Assembly: GCF_002355515.1 (NCBI RefSeq)
Contig: NZ_AP014809.1
Location: 3,992,501 to 4,056,500, forward strand
Length of the DNA stretch: 64,000 nucleotides
DNA from: Methylorubrum populi
GTDB lineage: Bacteria > Pseudomonadota > Alphaproteobacteria > Rhizobiales > Beijerinckiaceae
Reading direction: 5' to 3'
Under the pieces are notes generated by a model. It searched no databases. It was not told the origin of the DNA and saw nothing but the letters and a program-made list of their open reading frames with translations. Below are positions 53,792 to 62,516 of the stretch, one piece after another. The translations under genes and the position numbers were made by a program. Every line of letters starts with the position of its first letter. Positions within the stretch are counted from its first letter, which is position 1.

Positions 53792-54241
53792 ATGACCGAG
53801 GCGTTGAACATCAAGATCCCCCACGGCGGATACGTCCTGGTCGGCGACGGCCGCCGCGCCCTGGTGCTGCGCAACGAGGGCCATGCCCTGCATGTCAGCC
53901 TGAAGGTGCAGCATCTCTTCGAGGCGCCGCCCAATCCGCCGACGCGCGAGCAGGGAACCGACCGGCCGCCCCGCGTGCAGCAGGGCGAGCGCCGCAGCGC
54001 CATCGCGCAGACGGATTGGCACGAGATCGCGGAGCACCGCTTCGCCGAGGAGGTCGCGGCTACGCTCGACCGCATCGCCGACGCCATTCCCGCGCTCATC
54101 GTCGTCGCCCCGCCGCGCACGCTGGCGGCCCTGCGGCACGCGCTTTCCGACCGCCTGAAGCGCGTCGTCATCGCCGAGATCGATAAGGATCTGACCAAGC
54201 TGCCGATCGAGGAAATCGGGCAGCGCCTGACCCATCGGTGA
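53792..54241 (+). CDS. Host-attachment-family protein
   Basis: 149 residues. The sequence MTEALNIKIPHGGYVLVGDGRRALVLRNEG, followed by WHEIAEHRFAEEVAATLDRI and LIVVAPPRTLAALRHAL, is that of the alphaproteobacterial protein-required-for-attachment-to-host-cells family (a peptide-release-factor-like Rossmann-type fold). The mode of action is not established. It is close behind the universal stress gene, so they are likely co-transcribed. Confidence 0.82.
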   Translation: MTEALNIKIPHGGYVLVGDGRRALVLRNEGHALHVSLKVQHLFEAPPNPPTREQGTDRPPRVQQGERRSAIAQTDWHEIAEHRFAEEVAATLDRIADAIPALIVVAPPRTLAALRHALSDRLKRVVIAEIDKDLTKLPIEEIGQRLTHR

Positions 54242-54370
54242 CGCTTTTGGATGCGGCCCTCCGATGAGGCCCTCGAATGAGGCTCGCTCCCGGCGCTGGC
54301 GGTTCGCCGCGCCGGATCGGAGGCCTCATGCCCGATCCGGTCGATCCTCCGCGCGATGGCGGATCCGGGA

Positions 54371-55189
54371 TCAGTGGCTCATCAGACAGCAGACATGCGT
54401 CGCCTGGAGGATGTCGTGCGTGGCGCCGCCGAAGATCCATTCCCGCAGGCGGCTGTGGCCGTAGGCGCCCATCACCAGCAGATCGGCGCCCTCGCGCCCG
54501 GCGAAGCGCAGCAGGGCGTCGCCCGCGCCGACGGCCGGTTGATCCGGCAGCAGGTGCGTCGTCGCCGCGAGGCCGTGGCGCGTGAGGTAGGCCGCCGTGC
54601 CCTCGGCGCCCGCGCGATGCGCGTCGGGTCCCACGGCGACGACGCAGACCCGCTCCGCCAGGCTCAGCAGGGGCAGGGCGTCGTGCACCGCCCGCCGCGC
54701 CTCGCGGGTCTCCTTCCAGGCCACGACGGCGCATCCGAGCCCGAGCCGTTCGAGACTGGGGGGCACCACCAGCACGGGCCGGCCGACCGCCATCAGCAGC
54801 GCGCCGGTCGGCACCGCGGTCGGTCCCGGATCGCCATCCGCCGGTCCCTGCCGGCCGACGACGACGAGATCGGCTTCCCGGGCCTGCTCCGCGTGATAGG
54901 CGAGGGGGTCGGTCAGCGCCGAGCGCCACTCCGTCCGCGGCATCGTCCCCGCCTCCCGCTCGAACAGGGCCCTGACCTGGTCGAGCTGCTCCCGTGCCCG
55001 CCTCTCCTCGTCCTCGTAGATCCGCTCGACCGCGAGCATGTCGCCCACCGGAAGGTAGCTGGGGACCCGGCATGCGCCGACCCCGATCAGGCAGGCCCGC
55101 AGGCGCTCGGCGAGCCCGGCGGCGAGTTGGACACGATCCGCGGCCGCGGCGCCGAGATCGACCGAGACCGTGATGGTGCGGATCGTCAT
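54371..55189 (-). CDS. Universal stress protein, tandem UspA domains
   Basis: 272 residues from ATG at 55189 (GGGAG 6 bases upstream). It parallels the protein at 52954: TIRTITVSVDLGAAAADRVQ in the first domain, CAVVAWKETREARRAVHDALP in the second and the ATP motif GAYGHSRLREWIFGGAT. Both end CCLMSH/SCLMSH. It is convergent with the host-attachment gene and has a FixK-type box 64-78 bp upstream. Confidence 0.9.
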   Translation of the reverse strand: MTIRTITVSVDLGAAAADRVQLAAGLAERLRACLIGVGACRVPSYLPVGDMLAVERIYEDEERRAREQLDQVRALFEREAGTMPRTEWRSALTDPLAYHAEQAREADLVVVGRQGPADGDPGPTAVPTGALLMAVGRPVLVVPPSLERLGLGCAVVAWKETREARRAVHDALPLLSLAERVCVVAVGPDAHRAGAEGTAAYLTRHGLAATTHLLPDQPAVGAGDALLRFAGREGADLLVMGAYGHSRLREWIFGGATHDILQATHVCCLMSH

Positions 55190-55253
55190 GAACATCTCCC
55201 GCTTCCTGGCCCCGGCCCGGTGGGCATCCTGCGCCGCCGCCGGGGTCCGAACC

Positions 55254-55267
55254 TTGATCCATCGCAA
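55254..55267 (-). promoter_or_regulatory. FixK/FNR-type box upstream of the second universal stress gene
   Basis: TTGATCCATCGCAA (minus strand TTGCGATGGATCAA), 65 bp upstream of the start at 55189 on the minus strand. Confidence 0.65.
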
Positions 55268-55319
55268 GCGCCGGCCTCGCGGGACGGGCCGCCGGAGCCG
55301 CCCGCATCCGACGCCGGCC

Positions 55320-55964
55320 TCAGGCGATCGTCAGACGATCCTCGACGGCGGACACGCCCGGGACCGACCAGGCCGCCCGCTCGGCCAATTCGCGCTCGCG
55401 CCAGACATCGACGCAGCCGTCGAGGGTCACCTTGCCGCCCTCGACCTGAACCCGGATCGTGTCGGGTGTCTTCGCGCTCCGCTTCAGGGCCTCGCGGATC
55501 CGGGCCTCGACCTCGGTGGCCTGGGCCGGCGGCGTCACCGCGATGAGGTTGACGATGTCGGTGACGCCGGCGAGGCGGCGCAGCGCCTTGTCCACGGCCG
55601 CCTTCTGATAGTAGTGCGGCACGCTGCCCTGGAGCGTGACGCAGCCGCGCTCGACCTTGAGCGAGACGGATCGCTCGGGGATCTGCACATCCCATTCCAG
55701 CACCCGGGCGCAGCGGTCGGCCAGGGCCTCGTCGCCGATCCGCGGGTTGTCCGGATAGCGGACCTCGATCTGCTCGACGACGGCGCGGACGCCGCGAACC
55801 CGCAAGGCGACCCGTTCGACGATCCCCTTCTCGGCATAGTTCCGCACATGCCCGCTAAGGGTCACGACGCCGTTCTCGACCGTGACCCCGATCTGCGCCG
55901 CGTCGATCATCGGCGCGAGCTCCAGTTCGTCGAGAACGTGCTGACGCACGATGACGTCGTCCAT
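55320..55964 (-). CDS. BON-domain protein (three BON domains)
   Basis: 214 residues. Three BON (osmY) domains follow each other: [52 protein letters not shown] and [26 protein letters not shown]. No signal peptide is seen, so it is probably cytoplasmic, unlike OsmY. Such proteins bind membranes or are general stress proteins. It lies 32 bp behind the small membrane protein gene and is likely in its transcript. Confidence 0.9.
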   Translation of the reverse strand: MDDVIVRQHVLDELELAPMIDAAQIGVTVENGVVTLSGHVRNYAEKGIVERVALRVRGVRAVVEQIEVRYPDNPRIGDEALADRCARVLEWDVQIPERSVSLKVERGCVTLQGSVPHYYQKAAVDKALRRLAGVTDIVNLIAVTPPAQATEVEARIREALKRSAKTPDTIRVQVEGGKVTLDGCVDVWRERELAERAAWSVPGVSAVEDRLTIA

Positions 55965-55996
55965 CTCCCGCCTCCTCGCTTCGCAGCCTCGAACGG

Positions 55997-56215
55997 TCAG
56001 AGCCCCAGGAGGATCAGCCCCGTCGTCGCCACAGCGGCGACGATGGCCAGGGCGAGCGCCTGCAGACTGGGGAGGGTTTGATAGCGCGCGAGATCCGTGA
56101 CGACGCCCGCCGCCCGCGTGCCGGCCCTGGAGGCCGCATCGTGCGGCACCGATCCGGCCGGAACCCGCACGTAGCGCACCGTCTCGATGTCGATGGTTTG
56201 AAGCACCACACTCAT
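55997..56215 (-). CDS. Small C-terminally anchored membrane protein
   Basis: 72 residues from ATG at 56215 with GGGAG 6-7 bases upstream. The N-terminal part is soluble and a C-terminal hydrophobic segment ([22 protein letters not shown], residues about 51-72) makes a tail anchor. Family not recognised. A FixK-type box lies 58 bp upstream, and the BON gene follows, so it is probably a stress-inducible tail-anchored protein. Confidence 0.6.
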   Translation of the reverse strand: MSVVLQTIDIETVRYVRVPAGSVPHDAASRAGTRAAGVVTDLARYQTLPSLQALALAIVAAVATTGLILLGL

Positions 56216-56272
56216 CGCTCGCTCCCGTCCTTGACTGACCGGGGCATCCTGCCGCGCCCGGCGGACGATGCC

Positions 56273-56286
56273 TTGATCCACCTCAA
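56273..56286 (-). promoter_or_regulatory. FixK/FNR-type box upstream of the small membrane/BON operon
   Basis: TTGATCCACCTCAA (minus strand TTGAGGTGGATCAA), 58 bp upstream of the start at 56215. Identical in sequence to the box at 52175. Confidence 0.7.
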
Positions 56287-56423
56287 GGCTGCCGCAGCCC
56301 GCCCGCGGCACCTTCGCCCCGCGGGGAGCCGAACCTGCGAATAGTCCGGAGTGGCCGCACCGGATGCGTCGAGGCCCGGCGCCGGCGGACGGCCTCCGCC
56401 CGTATCCGTCGCGAATCCCGGAC

Positions 56424-56437
56424 TTGCGCTGGATCAA
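56424..56437 (+). promoter_or_regulatory. FixK/FNR-type box upstream of the third universal stress gene
   Basis: TTGCGCTGGATCAA, 56 bp before the start at 56494. Identical to the box at 52795. Confidence 0.7.
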
Positions 56438-56493
56438 GGCGACCCAGCCGCGGTGCGGCACTCTCCGGATCGATGTCATCTCGGAGGAAGTCG

Positions 56494-57354
56494 ATGCCGA
56501 ACCCACCGTCCGCCGCCCTCGTGGGCCTGCGCGACATCCTCGTCGGTCTGACCGAAGAGGGCCGCGGCGACGAGACGGCGAGCGCGCTCGGCGTTGCCCT
56601 GTCGCTCGCCGGCGTGACCGGCGCCCACCTCACCGTCCAATCGGCCGCCCGCCGCCTGACCCTGGTCGGCGGATCGGGGTGGGGCTTCGTCAACGACCTC
56701 GTCGCACAGGAGAACCGGCGCCTGAGCGCCCGGGCGCGGGCCATCGCCGAGCGCGCCGCGACCGAGGCCACGCTCGAGGGGGTGACCTGCTCGATCGAGG
56801 TGCCCGCCCTGGCCTATCCGGAACTGGTCGGACGGCTCACCGCCCGCGCCCGGCTCGCGGATCTGACCCTTCTGGACGCCGAAGCGCGGGAGGTCGATCT
56901 CGACCGCGACCTGATCGACGGGGTCCTGTTCGGAAGCGGTCGGCCGCTCCTCGTGGTGCCCGCGGGCTGGGACACGTTCGCGGCGCGAAGGATCATCGTC
57001 GCCTGGGATGGCAGCGCCCAGGCCGCGAGGGCCGCCAACGACGCCCTGCCGTTCCTGCGCGCGGCGGAGTCGGTCGAGATCGTCTCCGTGGTCGGCGAGA
57101 AGGATCTCTCGACCTCGGTCGCGGGCGTGGAATTCGCGCCGCACCTCGCCCGCCACGGCGTGAACGTGTCGGTGACCAACGTACCGGTCGCGGGCGACGC
57201 CGCGGAGACGCTGAGACGTCAGGTCGGGCTGTCCGGAGCGGAGATGCTGGTGATGGGCGCCTACCGCCATTCGCGGCTGAAGGAGTGGTTTCTCGGCGGC
57301 GTGACGCACGCCCTCCTGACACGCTCGCCGGTGCCGCTGTTCCTCGCCCATTGA
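56494..57354 (+). CDS. Universal stress protein, longer paralogue
   Basis: 286 residues from ATG at 56494 (GGAGG 6 bases upstream). Tandem Usp domains begin LVGLRDILVGLTEEG and RRIIVAWDGSAQAARAANDA. The motif before the C-terminus reads GAYRHSRLKEWFLGGVT, so the second Gly of the ATP motif is Arg. It is a close paralogue of the gene at 61656 (same length, shared EFAPHLARHGVNV and GAYRHSR), suggesting that the pair arose by duplication. Confidence 0.9.
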   Translation: MPNPPSAALVGLRDILVGLTEEGRGDETASALGVALSLAGVTGAHLTVQSAARRLTLVGGSGWGFVNDLVAQENRRLSARARAIAERAATEATLEGVTCSIEVPALAYPELVGRLTARARLADLTLLDAEAREVDLDRDLIDGVLFGSGRPLLVVPAGWDTFAARRIIVAWDGSAQAARAANDALPFLRAAESVEIVSVVGEKDLSTSVAGVEFAPHLARHGVNVSVTNVPVAGDAAETLRRQVGLSGAEMLVMGAYRHSRLKEWFLGGVTHALLTRSPVPLFLAH

Positions 57355-57423
57355 CCGCCGAGGCGGCCTTCGCGGCCGCGTGGGCAGGCGCCGATACGGT
57401 CACCGGATAGAGCGGTGGCCGTG

Positions 57424-58125
57424 TCAGTTCTCGACCACGCGGCGCAGGCGGGCCCGGTGGAGCGTGATCTGCCGGCCGCTCGAGCGCCGCAGCGCTCCGT
57501 CCTCCTCGAGCTGGGAGAAGGTGCGCGAAACGGTCTCGATGGTGAGACCGAGATAGTCGGCGATGTCGCGCCGGGTCATCGGCAGGGCGAAGGTCCCGGT
57601 CCCGCCGAACCGTCCGTCGACCTCGACCAGGAAAGCCGCGAGACGCTCCTGGGCGGAGCGGCGGCCGAGCAGGAGCGTGAGATCCTGGGCATCGCGCAGG
57701 TTGGCCGTGGCCATGCTCCAGAGCTGGCAGGCGACCTCGGCGCTGTGGGTGGCGGCGCGCTCGATCGGCCGCCGCTGGAAGATCAGCACCCGGGTGTCCG
57801 AGAGCGCTTCCGCCGTATGCCAGTGGACGTCGCCCTGCTCGAAGCCGAACAGGCTTCCGGCCAGGTGGAAGCCGGTGATCTGGCGCCGCCCGTCGCTCAG
57901 CACCTTGTGGACGCGCACGGCCCCCTCGACGACGCGGTAGACGAACTCCGCCTCCTCGCCCTCGCCGTAGATCTCCTCCTCGCGGGCGTAGGAGAAGGGC
58001 GTGCCGATCAGGTCGGGGCAGTCGGCGAAGAGGCCGGTACGGTGGCCGCTTCCCGGGAGGCTCCGCGGCGGCGTGCGGGAACGCGCGGCGGCAAGGGCGG
58101 ATCTCGGCGTCGGCTTGGTGCCCAT
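57424..58125 (-). CDS. fixK: FixK-type Crp/Fnr regulator
   Basis: 233 residues from ATG at 58125 (GAGGAG 7-10 bases upstream). FixK features: YAREEEIYGEGEEAEFVYRVVEGAVR, LSDGRRQITGFHLAGSLFG, and the HTH RRDIADYLGLTIETVSRTFSQLEEDG with the recognition motif E-x2-SR used to read TTGA half-sites. There is no N-terminal Fe-S cysteine cluster, so it is FixK-like and not oxygen-sensing FNR. It is the likely protein that binds the boxes in this island. Its upstream region includes a further box-like site at 58369. Confidence 0.88.
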   Translation of the reverse strand: MGTKPTPRSALAAARSRTPPRSLPGSGHRTGLFADCPDLIGTPFSYAREEEIYGEGEEAEFVYRVVEGAVRVHKVLSDGRRQITGFHLAGSLFGFEQGDVHWHTAEALSDTRVLIFQRRPIERAATHSAEVACQLWSMATANLRDAQDLTLLLGRRSAQERLAAFLVEVDGRFGGTGTFALPMTRRDIADYLGLTIETVSRTFSQLEEDGALRRSSGRQITLHRARLRRVVEN

Positions 58126-58368
58126 CGGGTCGCTCCTCATCCGTCTGGATGGAGCGAGAGTGGCCGCAGTGTCGCGCCGACGATATTCCGGACGCTCTCT
58201 TAAGTGGCTCTGCTTAAGGAGAACTACGTAGAGATGCGGCTCGGCTCCTGCCGCTCGTCATCCCGGTTCGCCCGACCTGAACGGATCGGCCGGCCGGGGT
58301 CCGGCGGGGCGCGGGAGCGACCGCCGGACGCGGAATTCGCGGCGGGTCCGGACCTTGCTGGTCCGGGA

Positions 58369-58382
58369 TTGTGCGAGATCAA
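58369..58382. promoter_or_regulatory. Weaker FixK/FNR-like box
   Basis: TTGTGCGAGATCAA keeps the TTG and ATCAA ends. It lies in the 393-bp spacer between fixK (start 58125, minus strand) and the receiver gene end, about 244 bp upstream of fixK. It may serve fixK autoregulation or be chance; the rest of the spacer holds nothing I recognise. Confidence 0.3.
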
Positions 58383-58518
58383 CGCCGTGCGGAGCATCCC
58401 CTGTCAGCCTTCGCGATCAGCCGGAGCAGGGAAGGCGCACGCCGTGTCCCCCCACGTTGCGCCCTGGGCCGATCCGCGCAAGCCGCCGCGCCCGCGAAGT
58501 CCCGCGGCGGGCTGTTCG

Positions 58519-58947
58519 TCACCCGGCAAGGGCCGCTCCCGAAACGGCTCCCGGACTCGCGCCCGGACTCGCTCCCGGGGCGTTCCGCCCGGCGGCGATC
58601 AGCCCCGGCAGGTCGTCGAGGGCAAGGGGCTTCTCGACCAGGGAGATTCCGGCCGCGTGGGCCCGCCTGCGGATGCACGGGTTCGGGTGCCCGGTGATCA
58701 GGATGACGGGCACCCGGGCATCGAGGTCCCGCAGGCGGACGAACACCTCGATGCCGTCCAGGCCCGGCATGACCTGATCGATCAGCACGACGGCCGGGCT
58801 CGGGCCGGGGAAGGCCGTCAGGCACGCTTCCCCACTCGCGAAGGCCACGGGCCGGTGCCCTGCGCTCTCGAAGAGGAAGCAGGTCGAGTGCAGGACCGCC
58901 GGGTCGTCGTCCACGACGTAGATGAGGCTCGATGGAGAGAGCGGCAT
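58519..58947 (-). CDS. Single-domain response regulator
   Basis: 142 residues. A FixJ-like receiver (IYVVDDDPAVLHSTCFLFESAG, phospho-acceptor Asp57 in VVLIDQVMPGLDG, ILITGHP, Lys in LVEKPLALDDLPGL) with no output domain; the C-terminal tail is a short Ala/Pro/Gly run. It may act as a phosphate sink or feed a partner. A FixK-type box is 81 bp upstream, so it may be part of the regulon and a feedback device. Confidence 0.85.
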   Translation of the reverse strand: MPLSPSSLIYVVDDDPAVLHSTCFLFESAGHRPVAFASGEACLTAFPGPSPAVVLIDQVMPGLDGIEVFVRLRDLDARVPVILITGHPNPCIRRRAHAAGISLVEKPLALDDLPGLIAAGRNAPGASPGASPGAVSGAALAG

Positions 58948-59027
58948 GGGAGGCGTCGGTCGGCCTGAGGGGCCACGAGAATCATTCGGGGCGAGATGCC
59001 ATCATGGGCTCCGCTCCGCCGCGCACC

Positions 59028-59041
59028 TTGATCGATCTCAA
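59028..59041 (-). promoter_or_regulatory. FixK/FNR-type box upstream of the single-domain receiver
   Basis: TTGATCGATCTCAA (minus strand TTGAGATCGATCAA), 81 bp upstream of the start at 58947 and just past the fixJ stop. Confidence 0.7.
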
Positions 59042-59059
59042 GCCGGCCTCACGCCGACA

Positions 59060-59668
59060 TCACGCGAAACCGGCCAGCACCGCCCAGCGCACCAGTTCCT
59101 GCAGGTTTCCCGCCCGCGTCTTGGCCATGACCTTGGCCCGGTAGATCTCGACCGTTCGCGGAGAGATGTCGAGCAGGCGCCCGATCTCCTTGCTGGTGCC
59201 GCCGGCCACCAGATGGTCGAGAACCTGACGCTCGCGCTCGCTCAGAGTCAGCAGCCGCCGGACGAACTCCTGAAGGCTCGGGTCGATCACCCCGCTGTGA
59301 CCGCCCCGCTCCAGGGCGGAATGCAGCGCCTGCAGGAGCGCCTCGCCGCCGAACGGCTTCTCGATGAAGTCGCAGGCACCGAGCTTCATCGCCTCGACCG
59401 CGAGCGGCACGTCGCCATGCCCCGTCATCATCACGACGGGCAGCGTGTGACCGGCCGACCGGAGGCGGCGGAACAGTTCCAGCCCATCGAGGCCGGGCAT
59501 GCGGATATCGGTCAGGATGCAGCCGCTGATCGGCGGAGCGAGCCGCCTCAGCAGGATCGCTCCCGCCTCGTAGAGCCGAACTTCGAAGCCGGCCGTGTCG
59601 AGGAGGAAGGCGACCGAGTCCCGCATCGCGGGATCGTCGTCCACCACATGCACGAGGGCAGGCGCCAT
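59060..59668 (-). CDS. fixJ: FixJ-type response regulator
   Basis: 202 residues. A CheY-like receiver (VHVVDDDPAMRDSVAFLL, phospho-acceptor Asp54 in CILTDIRMPGLDG, MMTGHGDVPLAVEAMKLGACDFIEKPF) is joined to a LuxR-type HTH (LTLSERERQVLDHLVAGGTSKEIGRLLDISPRTVEIYRAKVM). Asp54 matches the FixJ position. In the known cascade FixJ activates fixK. The start is 3 bp after the end of the fixL frame, so they were one transcript. Confidence 0.92.
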   Translation of the reverse strand: MAPALVHVVDDDPAMRDSVAFLLDTAGFEVRLYEAGAILLRRLAPPISGCILTDIRMPGLDGLELFRRLRSAGHTLPVVMMTGHGDVPLAVEAMKLGACDFIEKPFGGEALLQALHSALERGGHSGVIDPSLQEFVRRLLTLSERERQVLDHLVAGGTSKEIGRLLDISPRTVEIYRAKVMAKTRAGNLQELVRWAVLAGFA

Positions 59669-59671
59669 CGA

Positions 59672-61210
59672 TTACTGATCTCCCTCGGGCGCGACGGGTA
59701 GCGTCAGGCGGAAGGTCGCCCCGCCGGCAGCGTTGCCCTCGGCCCACAGGCGGCCGCCATGCGCCTCGATGATGGTGCGGCAGATCGAGAGTCCGACCCC
59801 CATTCCACCGGCCTTGGTGGTGACGAAGGGCTGGAACAGGCGGTCCGCCACGTCCTCGGCAATACCGGTGCCGGTATCCGACACCGCGATCTCGGCAAGC
59901 TCCGGCGAGACCCGCCGCGTCTCGATTGTCAGTTCGCGCCGGTGGCTCCGCTGCATCGCCTCGCGGGCGTTGCGCAGCAGATTGACCAGAACCTGCTGCA
60001 CCTGCACCCGGTCGGCGAGGACCGATGCGACCTGCGGATCCAGCACGACCCGCGCCGTGATCCCCTGCTCGTCGGCGCCGGGCAGGGTCAGGGCGCCGGC
60101 CTCCTCGATCATCGTCGCAACCGGCTCGACCCGTTTCTCGGTCTCGCCCCGGGTGACGAACTCGCGCAGGCGGGCAATGATCTGTCGGGCTCACAGCGCC
60201 TGCTCGGCCGCCTTGTCGAGAACCTCCTGCGCCCTGGCGATGGTCTCGGGACTGGGCTGCGCCAGCAGGCGGCGGCAGCCGTTGGTGTAGTTGCTGATGG
60301 CGCCGAGCGGCTGATTCAGTTCGTGGGCGAGGGTCGTTGCCATCTCGCCCATGGCACTCAGGCGGGAGACGTGTCCCAGCTCCGATCGCAGTTCCTGGAG
60401 ACGTACCTCCGTCCGCCGCTGTTCGGTGAGGTCGTTGATGAAGCCGGTGAAGAAGACGCGCTCGCCCGAGTTCATTTCGCCGATGGCGAGCTCCATCGGG
60501 AAGGTCGAGCCGTCACGTCGGCGCCCCATGACCGTCCGAGTGGTGCCGATGATCGTCCGCCAGCGCGTTTGATGATAGCGCGCGAGATCGGCATCGTGCC
60601 GATCCCGCATCGGCTCCGGCATCAGGATGCCGACATCCTGCCCGATCGCCTCGTCGGCGGCGTATCCGAACAGGCGTTCGGCCGCCGGATTGAACGAGTG
60701 GATCACGCCCGCCTCGTCGATGACCACCATCGCCTCCGGCACGGTGTCGAGGATCGAGCGAAGATGCGCCTCGCGGGCCCGGAGCTCCGCCTCCACCTGC
60801 TTCTGCTCGTCGATGCTGAAGACGACGCCCCGGTGCCGCCCGGGACGTCCCTCGTCATCGAGATTCACCTGTCCGCGCGAACGCAGCCAGCCACTCCGCC
60901 CGTTCGGCGGCCTGACACGGTAATCGACCTCGTAGCTGCCGCCGGCGCGCAGCACCCGCTCGATCGCATCGGCGCGGGCCTGGCGGTCATCCGGATGCAC
61001 CAGATCCTGGGTGGCGGCGAAGCTCGTCAATTGATCGGACGGGACACCGAACAGGGCGGCACAGCCCTGCGAGACGCTGACACGGCCCGTCGCAATGTCC
61101 AGCGACCAGATGCAGACACCGACCTCGTGGAGGGTCTGCCGGAAATCCTCGACGGTGAGCCCTTCATCCACACCCTGAGCCGTACCCGACGCCGCAAAGG
61201 GGAGCGTCAT
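59672..61210 (-). pseudogene. fixL: fixL-type heme PAS sensor kinase, interrupted by an in-frame TGA
   Basis: From ATG at 61210 (GGAG 8 bases upstream; an earlier GTG at 61258 is also possible) the frame reads as one 512-codon FixL. It has a first PAS (about 20-130), a second PAS with the heme set His205, Arg211 and Arg225 (spacing 0, +6 and +20, as in FixL), and a DHp box [22 protein letters not shown] with His296. Codon 340 is TGA (60191-60193), then the same frame resumes with ARQIIARLREFVTRGETEK and the ATPase domain (LVNLLRNAREAM, DTGTGIAEDV, GGMGVGLSI). As given, translation would stop before the ATP-binding domain and no kinase activity is expected. A CGA to TGA change is the simplest cause. 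The downstream part could be a second product only with reinitiation. Confidence 0.85.
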
Positions 61211-61505
61211 CGATGCCACTCCGGAAGTCGCCGTATGGGAACCAAAGATCATTGGCACACGATCACAGCATCAATCATCTCATTTGATAAAAATTCCCAG
61301 AACCTTCCTTTATCATTCACAAAGACAGAACCTTCTTTGATGAAGGGTACGCAATTTTTGCTTGTATGCAAAGGCAACATATGAGGCAAAACAGTTTATG
61401 TTTCAGAATTTCATGCGATTTTCACAACCTTTGCTATGCGGATAGGCAAAGTCCAAGCCCGCACATGGATTGATCCGCGTCCGCGTCGGGACCGCACAGC
61501 CGATT

Positions 61506-61519
61506 TTGCGTTGGATCAA
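61506..61519 (+). promoter_or_regulatory. FixK/FNR-type box upstream of the fourth universal stress gene
   Basis: TTGCGTTGGATCAA, 136 bp before the start at 61656. The 245 bp before it (61262-61505) include a very A/T-rich stretch (about 61265-61440). Confidence 0.6.
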
Positions 61520-61655
61520 GGCCGACCCGCTCCGGCCCCTTCAACGATGGTGCGGTTCGGAGCGTTGCCCCAGCCCCCGTCCCCGGCCGTTCACGCTCCG
61601 GCGATGACCGGACAGCGGGATGCTCGCGACGGACGTTCAGACCGGAGTCCCAATC

Positions 61656-62516
61656 ATGTCCCACCCTGCCTCATCCGCGCTCAAGGGCCTTCGCGACATC
61701 CTCGTTGGCATCGCCGTGGAGAACGAGGGCGAGACAGCCTCAGCCGCCGTCGGCTACGGCCTGACGCTGGCGAAGGCCGCGGGCGCCCACCTGACCCTTC
61801 AGTCGGCCTCGTGGCGTCTCTCGGGCGACGACCGCTGGATCAGCGGTTTCGACGACGGCAGCGTCGCGGAAATCGATCGCCGCCTCGACACCCTCGCCCG
61901 CGCCATCGCTGACCGCACCGCGGGCGACGCGATGATGGCGGGCGTCGTCTGCACGACGGAGACGCCGAGCTTGCCCTATCCGGCCGTCATCCACCGGCTG
62001 GCGGAACAGGCGCGCCTGCATGATCTGACGGTTCTGGATGCCGAGATCTGGACCTGCGACCTCGACCGCGAAGCGCTCGAATCGACTCTGTTCAAGAGCG
62101 GTCGCCCGGTCATCGCGGTGCCGCCGGGGCACGCGAGCTTCGCCGGTCGCCGGATCATCGTCGCCTGGGACGGCAGCGCCCAGGCGGCGCGGGCCGCCAA
62201 CGACGCGCTGCCGCTCCTGCGCGCAGCCGAGGCGGTGGAGATCGTCTCCGTCGGCCACGCCGCGGAGATCCGCGACTCGGTGCCCGGTGCCGAATTCGCC
62301 CCCCATCTCGCCCGGCACGGGGTGAACGTCATCGTCAATCACCTGCCCGTTTCCGCCTCCATCGGTGACACCCTGCGCTCCCAGGCCGGCTTGTTCCGGG
62401 CCGACATGATCGTGATGGGCGCCTACCGCCATTCCCGCGCACGCCAGTTCTTCTTCGGCGGCGTGACGCGCTCGCTGCTGCGGAGCTGCCCCGTCCCGCT
62501 GTTCCTGTCGCGCTGA
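61656..62516 (+). CDS. Universal stress protein, longer paralogue
   Basis: 286 residues from ATG at 61656 (GGAG 8 bases upstream). Tandem Usp domains begin LRDILVGIAVENEGETAS and RRIIVAWDGSAQAARAANDA; the C-terminal motif is GAYRHSRARQFFFGGVT, again with Arg in place of the second Gly of the ATP motif. It is the paralogue of the protein at 56494. It is the last member of the FixK-box group. Confidence 0.9.
   Translation: MSHPASSALKGLRDILVGIAVENEGETASAAVGYGLTLAKAAGAHLTLQSASWRLSGDDRWISGFDDGSVAEIDRRLDTLARAIADRTAGDAMMAGVVCTTETPSLPYPAVIHRLAEQARLHDLTVLDAEIWTCDLDREALESTLFKSGRPVIAVPPGHASFAGRRIIVAWDGSAQAARAANDALPLLRAAEAVEIVSVGHAAEIRDSVPGAEFAPHLARHGVNVIVNHLPVSASIGDTLRSQAGLFRADMIVMGAYRHSRARQFFFGGVTRSLLRSCPVPLFLSR

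Noticed and set aside
60191..60193. TGA in fixL as a selenocysteine codon
   Set aside because: The expected residue is Arg, no selenocysteine role is known in this domain, and a one-base change from CGA explains it.
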